Counted from the first letter of the stretch, positions 8,015 through 17,480 are shown. The stretch: DNA of 64,000 nucleotides from JBGPEQ01 sp050180895 (GCA_050180895.1 JBFXDS010000005.1:310001-374000); one strand, 5' to 3'. The notes: generated by a model from the letters alone, not told the origin. A program made the numbers and translations.

Positions 8015-9607
8015 ATGGTGGCAGGACGACGCGATGCGCCGGCTCTGCGCTCGCAGACCTCGGGTGAAGAGCCGCAGCTTCGCCTCTTCGAGAGCATTCC
8101 GGAAGCCATTCTCGTCCATCGCGCGGACGGCGTGCTGTTCGCCAACGCCGCTTGTCTCCTCATGCTGGGCGCCGGCGCCTACGAACAGATCGTCGGCCAA
8201 CCGCTGCTGGACCGGCTGCATCCCGGCGACCGCGCGCGCACCGAACGCAGGCTTGCCGAGATCGTCGAATCGGGAAAGCGCTGCCCCCGCCTCGAGGCCC
8301 GGCTGATCCGCTTCGACGGCTCGACCGTCGACGTCGAGGCGTCGGTCACGCAGATCGAAGGACGCGCCCCGGGCGAGCTGCTGATCGTGCTGCGCGACGT
8401 GACCGAGCGCAAGATGCTCGAGCAGGAGCTGCGCCAGGCCCAGAAGATGGAGGCGCTCGGCCAGCTCACCGGCGGCGTCGCCCACGACTTCAACAACCTT
8501 CTCTCGGTGATCATCGGCAACCTGGAGATCGCCGAAGAGCATGCGTCGGGCGTTCCCGGCCTCGACCGCGCCGTCGCCCGTGCCATGACCGCCGCCGAGA
8601 TCGGGGCGGACCTGACGCAACGCCTCCTGGCTTTCGCGCGGCGCCGGTCGCTGCAGCCGCAGCTGCTCGATATCAACCAGCTCGTCCACGATATCCGCGA
8701 TCTGCTGCGGCGCTCGCTCGGCGAGGACATCGAGATCGAGATCATTGGCTGCCCCGACCTGTGGCCGGCGAACATCGACCGCGGCCAACTCGAAAACTCC
8801 ATCATCAATCTCGCCGTCAACGCGCGGGACGCCATGCCGGACGGCGGCAAGCTCACCATCGAGACCGCCAACGTCTATCTCGACGCCGACTACGCGCGAC
8901 GCAATCCGGGCGTGACGCCGGGCCAGTACGTTCTCCTGGAGATCACCGACACCGGCATCGGCATGAGCCCCGACGTCGCCGAGCGTGCCTTCGAGCCCTT
9001 TTTCACCACCAAGGAGGTCGACCGCGGCAGCGGCCTCGGACTCAGCATGATCTACGGCTTCGCCCGGCAATCCGGCGGCCACGTGAACATCTTCAGCGCG
9101 GAAAACCACGGCACGAGCATCTGGCTCTGCCTGCCGCGGGCGGCGGCGGAACCGATGCCGGCGGCAACGGCCACAGAACAGTCCGCGCAACTGCCGCGCG
9201 GCGATGAAACGATCCTGGTGGTCGAGGACAACGCGTCCGTGCGCGAGGTTGTCGGCAATCAGCTGGCGGACCTCGGCTATCGCGTCGTCTCCGCCGAGGA
9301 CGGGCCGTCTGCGCTTCGCGTCCTGGCCACGCTCGATCGGGTCGATCTCCTGTTCACCGATCTGGTCATGCCCCACGGGATGAGCGGCCACCAACTGGCC
9401 GAGGAGGTCGTGCGCCGAAGTCCCGGCACCCGCATTCTCTTCACCTCGGGCTATCCGAACTGGTCCGGTAAACGATCTCGCGAGTTCGGCCCGGATGTGC
9501 CGCTGCTGCAGAAGCCGTACAAGAAGAAGCGGCTCGCCGAAACCGTCCGAACGATACTGGACGCTCCGACCGGCGGGCGGGTTGCCGAGATCGTCGCTCT
9601 CGGCTAG
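8015..9607 (+). CDS. PAS-domain hybrid sensor histidine kinase
   Basis: A 530-residue protein from the ATG at 8015 (MVAGRRDAPALRSQ); a GTG at 7910 would add 35 weakly conserved residues. A PAS domain spans about residues 22-130. The HisKA phospho-acceptor is H157 (GGVAHDFNNLL). The HATPase domain has an N box (NLAVNARDAMPDGG) at 265-278, a G1 box (DTGIGM) at 312-317 and a G2 box (GSGLGLSM) at 338-345. A C-terminal receiver domain has likely phospho-acceptor D449 (LFTDLVMP). The lack of membrane helices suggests a cytoplasmic sensor. The VAHDFNNLL motif places it in the family of hybrid kinases that often pass phosphate through their own receiver. No cognate regulator is adjacent; the LuxR-type regulator at 5.4-6.0 kb is a possible partner. 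Confidence 0.93.
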   Translation: MVAGRRDAPALRSQTSGEEPQLRLFESIPEAILVHRADGVLFANAACLLMLGAGAYEQIVGQPLLDRLHPGDRARTERRLAEIVESGKRCPRLEARLIRFDGSTVDVEASVTQIEGRAPGELLIVLRDVTERKMLEQELRQAQKMEALGQLTGGVAHDFNNLLSVIIGNLEIAEEHASGVPGLDRAVARAMTAAEIGADLTQRLLAFARRRSLQPQLLDINQLVHDIRDLLRRSLGEDIEIEIIGCPDLWPANIDRGQLENSIINLAVNARDAMPDGGKLTIETANVYLDADYARRNPGVTPGQYVLLEITDTGIGMSPDVAERAFEPFFTTKEVDRGSGLGLSMIYGFARQSGGHVNIFSAENHGTSIWLCLPRAAAEPMPAATATEQSAQLPRGDETILVVEDNASVREVVGNQLADLGYRVVSAEDGPSALRVLATLDRVDLLFTDLVMPHGMSGHQLAEEVVRRSPGTRILFTSGYPNWSGKRSREFGPDVPLLQKPYKKKRLAETVRTILDAPTGGRVAEIVALG

Positions 9608-9632
9608 CCGTCGGAAACGGTCGACCGCACCG

Positions 9633-10142
9633 TCAGGAGCCGATGTTCGTGATCACCACGCGCCGGTTGATGCCGCTGTTCGGATCGCTCGGATCCGCAA
9701 GGTCGGCCTCGCCGATGCCGCTGGCTTCCAACCGCGCCGGATCGATGTTGAACTGGCTGATGAGGTAGTCCTTCACCGCCTGCGCGCGCTGCTGCGAAAG
9801 CTCCAGATTGGCCGCATCGGACCCCACCGCATCGGTGTGACCGACGAGGCTGAACTGGAACGCCGAGAGCTCGTCCGACTGCAGGGCGCTGCCGAGCTGG
9901 TCGAGCACTTCTTGCGCGCTTGCCGTCAAGGCGGCGGATCCGAACTCGAATTGGATCCGCATGTCCTTCTGTGGGGCCTCGGTGGCGACCGTCAGGCCGC
10001 GCGTCACCGGCGTCAGGGCATCGATGAAATCCTGCTTCGTCTGCCCTTGCAGATCGTCGCCCAGAGCCGGCGACGGCCCGGCCACGCTCAGGAAAAGGCC
10101 CCATGCGAGCGCTGGGCCCGCCAGCAACGTCTTCCAGGTCAT
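9633..10142 (-). CDS. Periplasmic OmpA-family peptidoglycan-binding protein
   Basis: A 169-residue protein starts MTWKTLLAGPALAWGLFLSV, with a typical Sec signal peptide ending near residue 28. The mature part is essentially one OmpA C-terminal domain: IQFEFGSAALTASAQEVLDQ, SLVGHTDAVGSD, LSQQRAQAVKDYL and the closing GINRRVVI. This fold binds peptidoglycan. It lacks a lipobox, beta-barrel or extra domain, so it is probably soluble in the periplasm. It is convergent with the hybrid kinase gene (26 bases apart) and lies downstream of the glycosyltransferase gene, about 100 bases away. Its role is unknown beyond cell-wall association. Confidence 0.9.
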   Translation of the reverse strand: MTWKTLLAGPALAWGLFLSVAGPSPALGDDLQGQTKQDFIDALTPVTRGLTVATEAPQKDMRIQFEFGSAALTASAQEVLDQLGSALQSDELSAFQFSLVGHTDAVGSDAANLELSQQRAQAVKDYLISQFNIDPARLEASGIGEADLADPSDPNSGINRRVVITNIGS

Positions 10143-10240
10143 CCTGCCGCCCCTATTCCACTTCGCGACGATCGCAGCAATCTTATCCTCCCGATTGCGC
10201 GGAGATCAAGTTAACGGGACGCTGAAACCTGTGGCCGCCG

Positions 10241-11374
10241 TCACAGTCCGGTCGGGCCAGCCGTTCCCGGCCGGCTTCGCTTGAAATCCTCGGCGATTCG
10301 GCTGAGGACTGCATCAAGTTGCGGTCCGACGACGGCGAGATCGAAATTGGCGCCCGCCCACTGGCGTGCCTGCTGGGCGTAGGTGCGACGAAACTCCGGA
10401 TGCCGCAGCAGGAAGGCGACGGCATTGGCGAACGAGACGTCGTTGCCCGGCTTGGTCAGCATGCCCGTCCTGCCGTCGTCGACGACGTCGGCCATGGCCG
10501 GGCTGCGCCCGCCGACGACGCCCATCCCCGCGGCTTGCGCCGCGACCGCGGTCGGCGAGAACCGCTCATCGACCGATGGCCACAGGAACAGGTCTCCGGT
10601 CAGCAGAAGCGCGGTCAGGTCGTCGTCCGTCGATACGGTCAGGTGATGATCGAGGCGAAGCGGCGCAGACCGAAACATCGCCTGGACCTCGGCTTGACGC
10701 GGACCCGCGCCGGCCACGATCAGTCGCCAGTCGAGCGTGGGGAGGAGGGCCATGGTCCGGGCGACGATGCGGAACGAGGCCAGGTCCCGGTCCGTCGCCA
10801 TCGGGCCTGCGGCGATCAGCCAGGGCACGTCGGTCCTTATCCGATATCTGGTCGCGAACATCGCCTTCTGCATGCCGCGCGTCCGATCGCGCGCGATGAT
10901 CGGGCCCATGTCGATGAACGGCGGCAGGACGATCAGGCGATCGCCGGCCTGCGGCAGCGTCTCGCGCGCGGCGGCGGCATGGGCGCTGGAAAACACGATC
11001 GTCGCATCGGCCCGGCCGGCGGCGCGCGCGTCATCCCGCCCGAGGTCCGGCTGTACGAGCACATAGGGTATGTCGAGCGCCGCGCCGGCGGTTGCGCCGA
11101 TGGCGTCCGGCGCCCGCTCCGAGACTCGTATCGAGAGCCAGAGATGCAGCCGCCGATCCGATGATGATTGAAGATATGTGACGAGTCGATGGGCCTCCGA
11201 TGGATTGTCGAAGCGGCGAAGTCGCCCAGCGTCTTCCGGCGATCGGGCAGGAATCCGTGAAACATCGTGGCCGAGCCCGACGAGCGCCGCCTCCAGCGTG
11301 TCGGTCAGGCGGCTTTCCCCGAAGGGAGGGGGATCGGGTGCCGGATCGATGGGTTCGTAAAGCGCGACGCGCAC
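10241..11374 (-). CDS. Glycosyltransferase, GT4-like
   Basis: A 377-residue protein with the two-lobed layout of GT-B glycosyltransferases. The N-terminal lobe begins MRVALYEPIDPAPDPPPFGE. The C-terminal lobe contains LIAAGPMATDRDLASF, WRLIVAGAGP, the sugar-nucleotide-binding region LLTGDLFLWPSVDERFSPTA and then DGRTGMLTKPGND. The E-R-F-S-P-T-A part corresponds to the EX7E region of GT4 enzymes, although the first Glu context is atypical. No membrane segments are seen. The acceptor and sugar cannot be told from sequence. It is transcribed away from the T6SS genes and does not appear to be part of that operon. Confidence 0.85.
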   Translation of the reverse strand: MRVALYEPIDPAPDPPPFGESRLTDTLEAALVGLGHDVSRIPARSPEDAGRLRRFDNPSEAHRLVTYLQSSSDRRLHLWLSIRVSERAPDAIGATAGAALDIPYVLVQPDLGRDDARAAGRADATIVFSSAHAAAARETLPQAGDRLIVLPPFIDMGPIIARDRTRGMQKAMFATRYRIRTDVPWLIAAGPMATDRDLASFRIVARTMALLPTLDWRLIVAGAGPRQAEVQAMFRSAPLRLDHHLTVSTDDDLTALLLTGDLFLWPSVDERFSPTAVAAQAAGMGVVGGRSPAMADVVDDGRTGMLTKPGNDVSFANAVAFLLRHPEFRRTYAQQARQWAGANFDLAVVGPQLDAVLSRIAEDFKRSRPGTAGPTGL

Positions 11375-11555
11375 GTTATCCTTCTTTCGAGATCGGCCGG
11401 CCCGACCGGCCGTCCGCCCGTGCCGACCGCAGTCCTAAAGGTCGTCCGATGCCGTGCCGCGGCAGGTTTGAACACAGCCGGCGCCGAAGCGCAGTGACGC
11501 CGGTCACGCCGGCGACCGGCGTCACGGCGATGGCCGCTGATCGATGGTAACGCGA

Positions 11556-11583
11556 TTGAGTTACGCGCAAATCCATGTATTCT
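11556..11583 (+). promoter_or_regulatory. Possible sigma-70-type promoter of the T6SS operon
   Basis: TTGAGT and TATTCT are separated by 16 bases and lie about 53 bases upstream of the tssA start, in the only AT-richer stretch between the divergent glycosyltransferase and tssA. It is a fair but not strong match to the housekeeping consensus. I saw no sigma-54 element here. Confidence 0.3.
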
Positions 11584-11635
11584 ATCGCTCCATGGCCTGA
11601 GTCTCGGCAATCCGGCTCGTACCGCGAGATATTGG

Positions 11636-12769
11636 ATGGCACTCCCGAACATACTGGAGTTCGACGTATTGTTGGCGCCGATTCCCGGCGACAACCCCGC
11701 GGGCGCGGATCTGCGGCTCGACCCCAATCCGGCGTCCGACTATTACAAGCTCAAGGATGCGCGCTTTGCGGCCCGCGCCAAGGAACGCGAGGTCGACGCC
11801 GGTGCGGAGGTCGGGAATTTGCCGGAATGGCGAACAATTCTCGACCTGGCGCCGAAGGTGTTGGCCGAACAGTCGAAAGATCTCGAGGTCGCGGCATGGC
11901 TGGTGGAAGCGCTGCTGCGGCGGCACAATTTTGCCGGCCTGCGCGACGGCTTCCGGCTCGTGCGCAGCCTGGTCGAGACGTATTGGGACGGACTCTACCC
12001 TCTGCCCGATGAGGACGGCGTCGCGGCCAAGGTGGCGCCACTCACGGCCCTGAATGGCGAAGGCGGGGACGGAACGCTGATCCAGCCCATTCGCAAGGTC
12101 TGGCTGACGGATGGCCACGAGCCCGGTCCCTTCGCCGCCTGGCACTACGAACAGGCGCAGAAGCTGGCGACGATCACCGATGAGAGTGCGCGGGCCTGGC
12201 ACACCGAGGCGGGCACGGCGACCAACGATCAGATCGAGGCCAGCCGCCGCGCCACCAAGCCGCAGTTCTTCCTCGATCTGGTCGATGATCTGCGCCAGTG
12301 CCAAGAGGAGTTCAGCGCCTTGACGGCGGCTGTCGACAAGGCCGCCGGACGGGATTCGCCGCCGACTTCGACCATCCGCAATACGCTCGAGTCGACGATG
12401 ACAATCGCGACGACGCTCGGCCGCGATGCGCTCGCGGCGGCGCAAACCGCCGCGGCGGCCGAGGCTGCGGGCGAAGCCGCTGGCGATGGCGCCGCCGCCG
12501 GTGCGTCCGGAACCAGCCCCGGGGGGGCCGGCGTCGCGCTCGGGTCGATCCGCTCGCGCGAGGAAGCGTTCAAGGCCTTGCTGCAGGTGGGCGACTACTT
12601 CCGCCGGAACGAGCCTCAGTCGCTGGTGCCCTATGTGTTGGAGGAGTTGGTGCGCCGCGGGCGGATGCCCTTGCCCGACCTGTTGAGCGAGCTGATTCAG
12701 GACACGACCCAACTCAAGACATTTTACACAATTGCCGGCATGAGACCGCCGCCTGAACAGCAACAGTGA
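11636..12769 (+). CDS. tssA: Type VI secretion protein TssA (ImpA)
   Basis: TssA caps and primes assembly of the T6SS sheath and tail tube at the baseplate. The 377-residue protein starts MALPNILEFDVLLAPIPGDN, with the ImpA N-terminal signature (PIPGDNPAGADLR, then DYYKLKDAR and VEALLRRHNFAGLRDGF). A long Ala/Gly-rich linker (about 262-300) precedes a C-terminal segment (SREEAFKALLQVGDYFRRNE, then PLPDLLSELI) typical of short-form TssA. It is the first gene of the T6SS block, with a 257-base gap before tssB, so a second promoter could serve the sheath genes. Confidence 0.95.
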   Translation: MALPNILEFDVLLAPIPGDNPAGADLRLDPNPASDYYKLKDARFAARAKEREVDAGAEVGNLPEWRTILDLAPKVLAEQSKDLEVAAWLVEALLRRHNFAGLRDGFRLVRSLVETYWDGLYPLPDEDGVAAKVAPLTALNGEGGDGTLIQPIRKVWLTDGHEPGPFAAWHYEQAQKLATITDESARAWHTEAGTATNDQIEASRRATKPQFFLDLVDDLRQCQEEFSALTAAVDKAAGRDSPPTSTIRNTLESTMTIATTLGRDALAAAQTAAAAEAAGEAAGDGAAAGASGTSPGGAGVALGSIRSREEAFKALLQVGDYFRRNEPQSLVPYVLEELVRRGRMPLPDLLSELIQDTTQLKTFYTIAGMRPPPEQQQ

Positions 12770-13026
12770 CGGAGATCACTGTGCCGGCCCTGCGGGGGGA
12801 CTAGGATCGCGGTCGAATTGGGTAAGGATAGTGGGGCATGGCCGCTGTGCCAAGGCGCTGCTGTGGTCGGCCGGACTTTGCCAGGATCGCATTGGCGCCC
12901 GTCGCGGAGGGCACCGAATGACCGTGAATTCCGGCCGTGCTTAGTTCATAATTCCGGCCTTTAGCACGATGGGGGATCGGCGCCGCCCCGGCCATCGGCG
13001 CTCCGTCGCTACTGGGAGAGATGTAT
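12770..13026 (+). other. Gap between tssA and tssB
   Basis: No coding region is supported in this 257-base gap. It is the natural place for a second promoter or a processing site before the highly expressed sheath genes, but I see no convincing -35/-10 pair or hairpin terminator. Confidence 0.3.
13014..13020 (+). promoter_or_regulatory. Ribosome binding site deciding the tssB start
   Basis: GGGAGAG lies immediately before the first in-frame ATG (13021) and six bases before the second (13027). The spacing favours the second ATG as the true tssB start. Confidence 0.6.
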
Positions 13027-13554
13027 ATGGCAAGTATCCACGACAAACTGGAACGCGTTCGCAAGCCGCGAGTGCACATCACCTATCAGGTCGAGACCGA
13101 AGGGGCGCAGGTCGAGCGCGAGCTGCCGTTCGTGGTCGGCGTCCTGGGCGATTTCTCGGGCGATCCAACGGAGCCGCTGAAACCGCTCAAGGAGCGCAAA
13201 TTCATCCAGATCGACCGGGACAACTTCAACGACGTCATGGCGCGCCTGACGCCCGGCCTGAACCTCAAGGTGGATAACACGCTGGCCGGCGACGGCAGCC
13301 AGATGGCCGTCGAGTTGAAGTTCCGCTCGATGGAGGATTTCGAGCCCGCCGCCGTCGTCGACCAAGTGCCGGCGCTCAAGAAGCTGCAGGAAACGCGCAA
13401 CCAGCTGCGCGACCTCATGACCAAGATTGATCGCTCGGAAGACCTCGAGAAGGTACTGGAACGCGTGCTCCGGAACAGCGAGGAGCTGAAGCAGATGAAC
13501 ACTGCCCTGGGCGGCGAGGCGCCGTCGGGGGACGGCGGCAGCAAGGAGGGTTGA
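13027..13554 (+). CDS. tssB: T6SS contractile sheath small subunit TssB
   Basis: TssB (VipA) pairs with TssC to build the contractile sheath. The 175-residue protein (MASIHDKLERVRKPRVHITY) carries the family's conserved VHITYQVET, LPFVVGVLGDFSG and FNDVMARLTPGLNLKV stretches. A helical C-terminal half (LKKLQETRNQLRDLMTKIDR) forms the inter-subunit helix. Its stop is 3 bases before the tssC start, so the two are tightly coupled as expected for subunits made in equal amounts. Confidence 0.97.
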   Translation: MASIHDKLERVRKPRVHITYQVETEGAQVERELPFVVGVLGDFSGDPTEPLKPLKERKFIQIDRDNFNDVMARLTPGLNLKVDNTLAGDGSQMAVELKFRSMEDFEPAAVVDQVPALKKLQETRNQLRDLMTKIDRSEDLEKVLERVLRNSEELKQMNTALGGEAPSGDGGSKEG

Positions 13555-13557
13555 TCG

Positions 13558-15048
13558 ATGGCCACAGCCGAAAAGACCGCAAAGGTCGCCGAGACCAAGG
13601 AAGCCACGTTCAGCCTCCTTGACCAGGCGATCGCGTCGACGAAGCAGACGGAGCCCGATCGGGCAAAGGAGCTGCTGCGAACGCTGACCGATGAAGCCCT
13701 GAAGGGGACCGTCACCTACAGCAAGAATCTGACGGTCACTTTCAACAAGGCGATCCAGCTGCTCGACGAGAAAATGTCGAAGCAGCTCAACGCCATCATA
13801 CACGATCCCAAGTTCCTCAAGCTCGAGGGCTCGTGGCGCGGACTCAACTACCTGGTCATGAATTCGGAAACCAGCTCCTCGCTTAAGATCCGCGTGGTGA
13901 ACATCTCGAAGCGCGACCTGTACAAGGATCTGTCGAAGGCGGTCGAATTCGACCAGAGCCAGGTCTTCAAGAAGATCTACGAGAACGAGTTCGGCACGCC
14001 GGGTGGCGAGCCTTTCGGCGCGATGATCGGCGACTACGAGTTCACCAACCACCCCGAGGACATCGAGCTTCTCGGCCAGATGTCCAACGTGGCCGCGGCC
14101 GCATTCGCGCCGTTCATTTCCGCCGCATCGCCGAAGCTGTTCGGCTTCGACGGGTTCACGGAGCTGTCGAAGCCGCGCGACCTGGAGAAGATCTTCGAAT
14201 CCCTCGAATATGCGAAGTGGCGCGGCTACCGCGACAGCGAGGATTCCCGCTTCGTCACGCTGACGATGCCGCGGTCGCTGGCGCGGCTGCCCTACGGCGA
14301 GAAGACCCGCCAGGTCGAGGAGTTCGGCTACGAAGAGGCGCCGCTCGGCGCCCGCGGCGAGGCCAAGCCGATGGACCACGAGAACTACTGCTGGATGAAC
14401 GCCGCCTACGTGATGGGGGCGAGGATGACGGATGCCTTCGCCCGCACCGGCTTCTGCACCATGATTCGCGGCGCCGAAGGCGGCGGCAAGGTGGAAGGCC
14501 TGCCGTTCCATACCTTCATCAGCGACGACGGCGATCCCGATCATCAGTGCCCGACCGAGATCGCCATCACCGATCGCCGCGAGGCCGAGCTCAGCAAGCT
14601 CGGGTTCCTGCCGCTGTGCCACTACAAGAACACGGACTACGCGGTGTTCTTCGGCGCCCAGTCGACGCAGAAGCCCAAAAAGTACGACCGCCCGGAGGCG
14701 ACCGCGAATGCGGCCATTTCGGCGCGGTTGCCGTACCTTATGGCGACCTCCCGCTTCGCGCACTATCTGAAAATCCTGGCCCGCGACAAGATCGGCTCCT
14801 TCATGGAAGCGTCCGACTGCGAAGCGTGGCTGAACCGCTGGATCAACAACTACGTGAACTCCAGCGACCAGGCAGGGGCGGAGATGAAGGCCAAGTACCC
14901 GTTGCGAGAGGCGAAGGTGCAGGTCCGAGAAATACCGGGCAAGCCGGGGTCGTACCACGCCATCGCCCATTTGCGGCCTTGGTTGCAGATGGAGGAGCTG
15001 ACGACCTCGTTGCGGATGGTGGCGCGCATTCCGCAAATGGCGCAATAG
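13558..15048 (+). CDS. tssC: T6SS contractile sheath large subunit TssC
   Basis: TssC (VipB) is the large sheath subunit. The 496-residue protein has the standard blocks: LEGSWRGLNYLV, KAVEFDQSQVFKKIYENEFG, PGGEPFGAMIGDYEF, NVAAAAFAPFISAAS, SRFVTLTMPRSLARLPYG and the C-terminal EMKAKYPLREAKVQV. Length is the family norm. It is followed 14 bases later by a second, divergent TssC-like gene. Confidence 0.97.
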   Translation: MATAEKTAKVAETKEATFSLLDQAIASTKQTEPDRAKELLRTLTDEALKGTVTYSKNLTVTFNKAIQLLDEKMSKQLNAIIHDPKFLKLEGSWRGLNYLVMNSETSSSLKIRVVNISKRDLYKDLSKAVEFDQSQVFKKIYENEFGTPGGEPFGAMIGDYEFTNHPEDIELLGQMSNVAAAAFAPFISAASPKLFGFDGFTELSKPRDLEKIFESLEYAKWRGYRDSEDSRFVTLTMPRSLARLPYGEKTRQVEEFGYEEAPLGARGEAKPMDHENYCWMNAAYVMGARMTDAFARTGFCTMIRGAEGGGKVEGLPFHTFISDDGDPDHQCPTEIAITDRREAELSKLGFLPLCHYKNTDYAVFFGAQSTQKPKKYDRPEATANAAISARLPYLMATSRFAHYLKILARDKIGSFMEASDCEAWLNRWINNYVNSSDQAGAEMKAKYPLREAKVQVREIPGKPGSYHAIAHLRPWLQMEELTTSLRMVARIPQMAQ

Positions 15049-15062
15049 CGCGCCGGGCGACG

Positions 15063-16631
15063 ATGACGGAGGCGGAGACGGGGGGCGCCGCCGGCGCGGG
15101 CGGCGCGGAAGCCGAAGCGCCCGTCGGCATGGGGCCGTCCCCCGTCTTGCGCGACAAGGTGGTCGATCTCGCCTTCCAGCCGGCGGGATCGACCCGGGCG
15201 CTGCTCGACGATTTCCTCAGCGAACCGGATCCCGGGGTGGCGCTTCGGCTGTGGTTCGGTGAGTGCGCCGCCTTGACGCCGCCGCTGGAACGGCGGCGGA
15301 TTTTCCAGGCGATCGACCGCGACATAGCTTGGCTCGACGCGCTGGTAAGCGAGCAGACCAACGCCATCCTCCACCAACCCAGTCTGCAGCGAATGGAGGC
15401 GTCGTGGCGTGGTGTGCGCTACCTCGTCGCCGAGGCGGAGGGGCAGGAGGGGATCAAGATCAGGCTTCTGAACCTGTCCTGGTCCGAACTGTGCCGCGAC
15501 CTCGAACGGGCAATCGAGTTCGACCAGAGCCAGCTCTTCTCGAAGGTCTACAACGAGGAATTCGGCATGCCCGGCGGGGAGCCCTACGGTGTGCTGATCG
15601 GCGACTACTATGTCCAGCATCGGCGGACGCGGGACCATCCGACCGACGACGTCGCTGCCATGCAGGGTATCTCCGGCGTCGCCGCGGCCGCGTTCAGCCC
15701 GTTCATTGTAGGATGCTCGCCGGCCTTTCTGGGCATCGACAGCTTTCGTGAGCTGGGACAGCCGATCAACCTCAAGACGATCCTGCGCCAACCCGAATAC
15801 ACGCGGTGGCGATCGCTCCAGGACACGGAGGACGCGCGCTTCGTCGGCATGACGCTGCCGCGCGTGCTGATGCGGCTGCCGTATCGGGACGACGGCTCGC
15901 GCGTAGACGGATTCCGGTTCCACGAGGAGGTGGAGGACCCGCTTCGCGCCGACTACCTGTGGGGCAACGCGGTCTATGCCTTTGCAGCGCTGCTGATCCG
16001 CGCCTATTCGGAATCCGCTTGGTTCGCCGAGATTCGCGGCACGCCCCAGGATCGGATATCCGGCGGCATCGTCGACAGTCTGCCAATCGAATGGTTCGAG
16101 ACCGACGCGCGCGGCCTCGCCACGCGTATCTCGACGGACGTCTCGATCTCGGAGTTCCAGGAACGCGACCTGGCCGACATGGGGCTGATACCGCTGTGCA
16201 AGGTCAAGAACACGACCCTGTCTGCGTTCTATAGCAATCAATCGGCACAGGTCCCCAAGACTTACACGACCACCGTCGCCAGCGTAAACGCGCGGCTGTC
16301 CGCCATGCTGCAATACATCCTGTGCGTGTCGCGTTTCGCTCATTTCATCAAGGTCATCGGCCGCGACCGGATCGGCTCCTATGCGACGCCCGAGGAATGC
16401 GAGACGTTCCTGCAGAGGTGGCTGCACCAGTACGTCATCGGCAGCGACGACGCATCCGCCGAGATGAAGGCGCGGTACCCGTTGCGCGATGGTCAGATCA
16501 AAGTGCATGAGCGGCCGGGCCGCCCCGGCGTCTACGCCTGCACGGTCCATCTCCAGCCGCATTTCCAGCTGGACGACATCGTCTCCGCATTCAAGCTCGT
16601 CACCGAACTGGCGCCGCGGTCGGCGGCCTGA
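15063..16631 (+). CDS. impD: Second TssC-like sheath protein (ImpD/EvpB family)
   Basis: A 522-residue paralogue of TssC begins at the ATG at 15063 (MTEAETGGAAGAGGAEAEAP). The acidic, low-complexity first 25 residues are followed by sequence aligning with TssC throughout: MEASWRGVRYLV, AIEFDQSQLFSKVYNEEFGM, PGGEPYGVLIGDYYV, GVAAAAFSPFIVG, DARFVGMTLPRVLMRLPY and EMKARYPLRDGQIKV. It carries about 70 extra N-terminal residues (LALRLWFGECAALTPPLERR). In imp-type loci of alphaproteobacteria this slot (impD) regularly holds such a second TssC-like protein. Whether it enters the sheath or acts as an assembly factor cannot be read from sequence. Confidence 0.93.
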   Translation: MTEAETGGAAGAGGAEAEAPVGMGPSPVLRDKVVDLAFQPAGSTRALLDDFLSEPDPGVALRLWFGECAALTPPLERRRIFQAIDRDIAWLDALVSEQTNAILHQPSLQRMEASWRGVRYLVAEAEGQEGIKIRLLNLSWSELCRDLERAIEFDQSQLFSKVYNEEFGMPGGEPYGVLIGDYYVQHRRTRDHPTDDVAAMQGISGVAAAAFSPFIVGCSPAFLGIDSFRELGQPINLKTILRQPEYTRWRSLQDTEDARFVGMTLPRVLMRLPYRDDGSRVDGFRFHEEVEDPLRADYLWGNAVYAFAALLIRAYSESAWFAEIRGTPQDRISGGIVDSLPIEWFETDARGLATRISTDVSISEFQERDLADMGLIPLCKVKNTTLSAFYSNQSAQVPKTYTTTVASVNARLSAMLQYILCVSRFAHFIKVIGRDRIGSYATPEECETFLQRWLHQYVIGSDDASAEMKARYPLRDGQIKVHERPGRPGVYACTVHLQPHFQLDDIVSAFKLVTELAPRSAA

Positions 16632-16650
16632 ACTACGAAAGGAAAAAGAG

Positions 16651-17451
16651 ATGTCGAGCGCAAAGGAATTACTGGCCGCGGGCCGTCTGAACGACGCCAT
16701 CCAGGCCATGAACGACGAGGTCAAACGCAACCCGACGGACATCCAGCGTCGCAGCCTCCTGGCGGAACTGTTGTGCGCGAGCGGACGCCTCGAGCGTGCC
16801 GATGCTCAGCTCGAGGTCATCCTGCAGCAGGATCCGAAAGCGGCGCTTGCGATCGCCCTGCTCCGCCAGCTGATCCGCGCCGACACCGCGCGCCGCGATT
16901 TCTATACCGCCGGCCGCGTCCCGGAATTCCTCGACGTGCCGCCGCCTTACGTGCAGAACTACCTCGAAGCGACGATCCACGCCCGCGAGAACCGCCCCGC
17001 CGAAGCGCTGCGGCTCATCGAGCAGGCGGAGGAGCAGCGCCCGCGAGTCAAGGGCAGCTGCAACGGCAAACCCTTCGAAGACCTGCGTAACCTGGACGAC
17101 GTCACGGCTGCCGTCGTCGAGGTCCTGACGAGCACCGGCAAGTACTACTGGATTCCAGTGGACCGCGTGCAGTCCATCGAGTTTCGCAAGCCCGAGCGGC
17201 TCCGCGACCTCATCTGGCGCCGCGCCGCGATGTCGGTCGCCGACGGCCCCGATGGCGAAGTCTTTCTGCCTGCCACCTACTGCAACGGCAGCGCCGAAGT
17301 CAGCGAGGCGGCGCTGCTCGGCCGGGTCACGGAGTGGCAGGGCGGCGATGGGGCGCCGATGCGGGGTGTGGGCCAGGTCTGTTTCCTGGTGGGGGACGAC
17401 AGCGTGTCCATCATGGATATGACCACAGTCACGATCGGCGACGGCGCATGA
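16651..17451 (+). CDS. tagJ: T6SS accessory protein TagJ (ImpE)
   Basis: TagJ/ImpE binds the sheath protein TssB and is thought to assist ClpV-dependent sheath disassembly. From the ATG at 16651 (MSSAKELLAAGRLNDAIQAM), preceded by AAGGAAAAAGAG, it is 266 residues. The N-terminal half is TPR-like (AIQAMNDEVKRNPTDIQRRS, LERADAQLEVILQQDPKAAL). The C-terminal half is the ImpE domain (YYWIPVDRVQSIEFRKPERL, then RDLIWRRAAMSV and EVFLPATY). It sits in its usual place between the sheath genes and tssE. Confidence 0.93.
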   Translation: MSSAKELLAAGRLNDAIQAMNDEVKRNPTDIQRRSLLAELLCASGRLERADAQLEVILQQDPKAALAIALLRQLIRADTARRDFYTAGRVPEFLDVPPPYVQNYLEATIHARENRPAEALRLIEQAEEQRPRVKGSCNGKPFEDLRNLDDVTAAVVEVLTSTGKYYWIPVDRVQSIEFRKPERLRDLIWRRAAMSVADGPDGEVFLPATYCNGSAEVSEAALLGRVTEWQGGDGAPMRGVGQVCFLVGDDSVSIMDMTTVTIGDGA

Positions 17452-17480
17452 TACGACCGTCGGCGCGATAGGACAGCGCG

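Noticed and set aside
13021..13026. First ATG of tssB at 13021
   Set aside because: The ribosome binding site touches this ATG, leaving no spacing; the ATG at 13027 is correctly placed.
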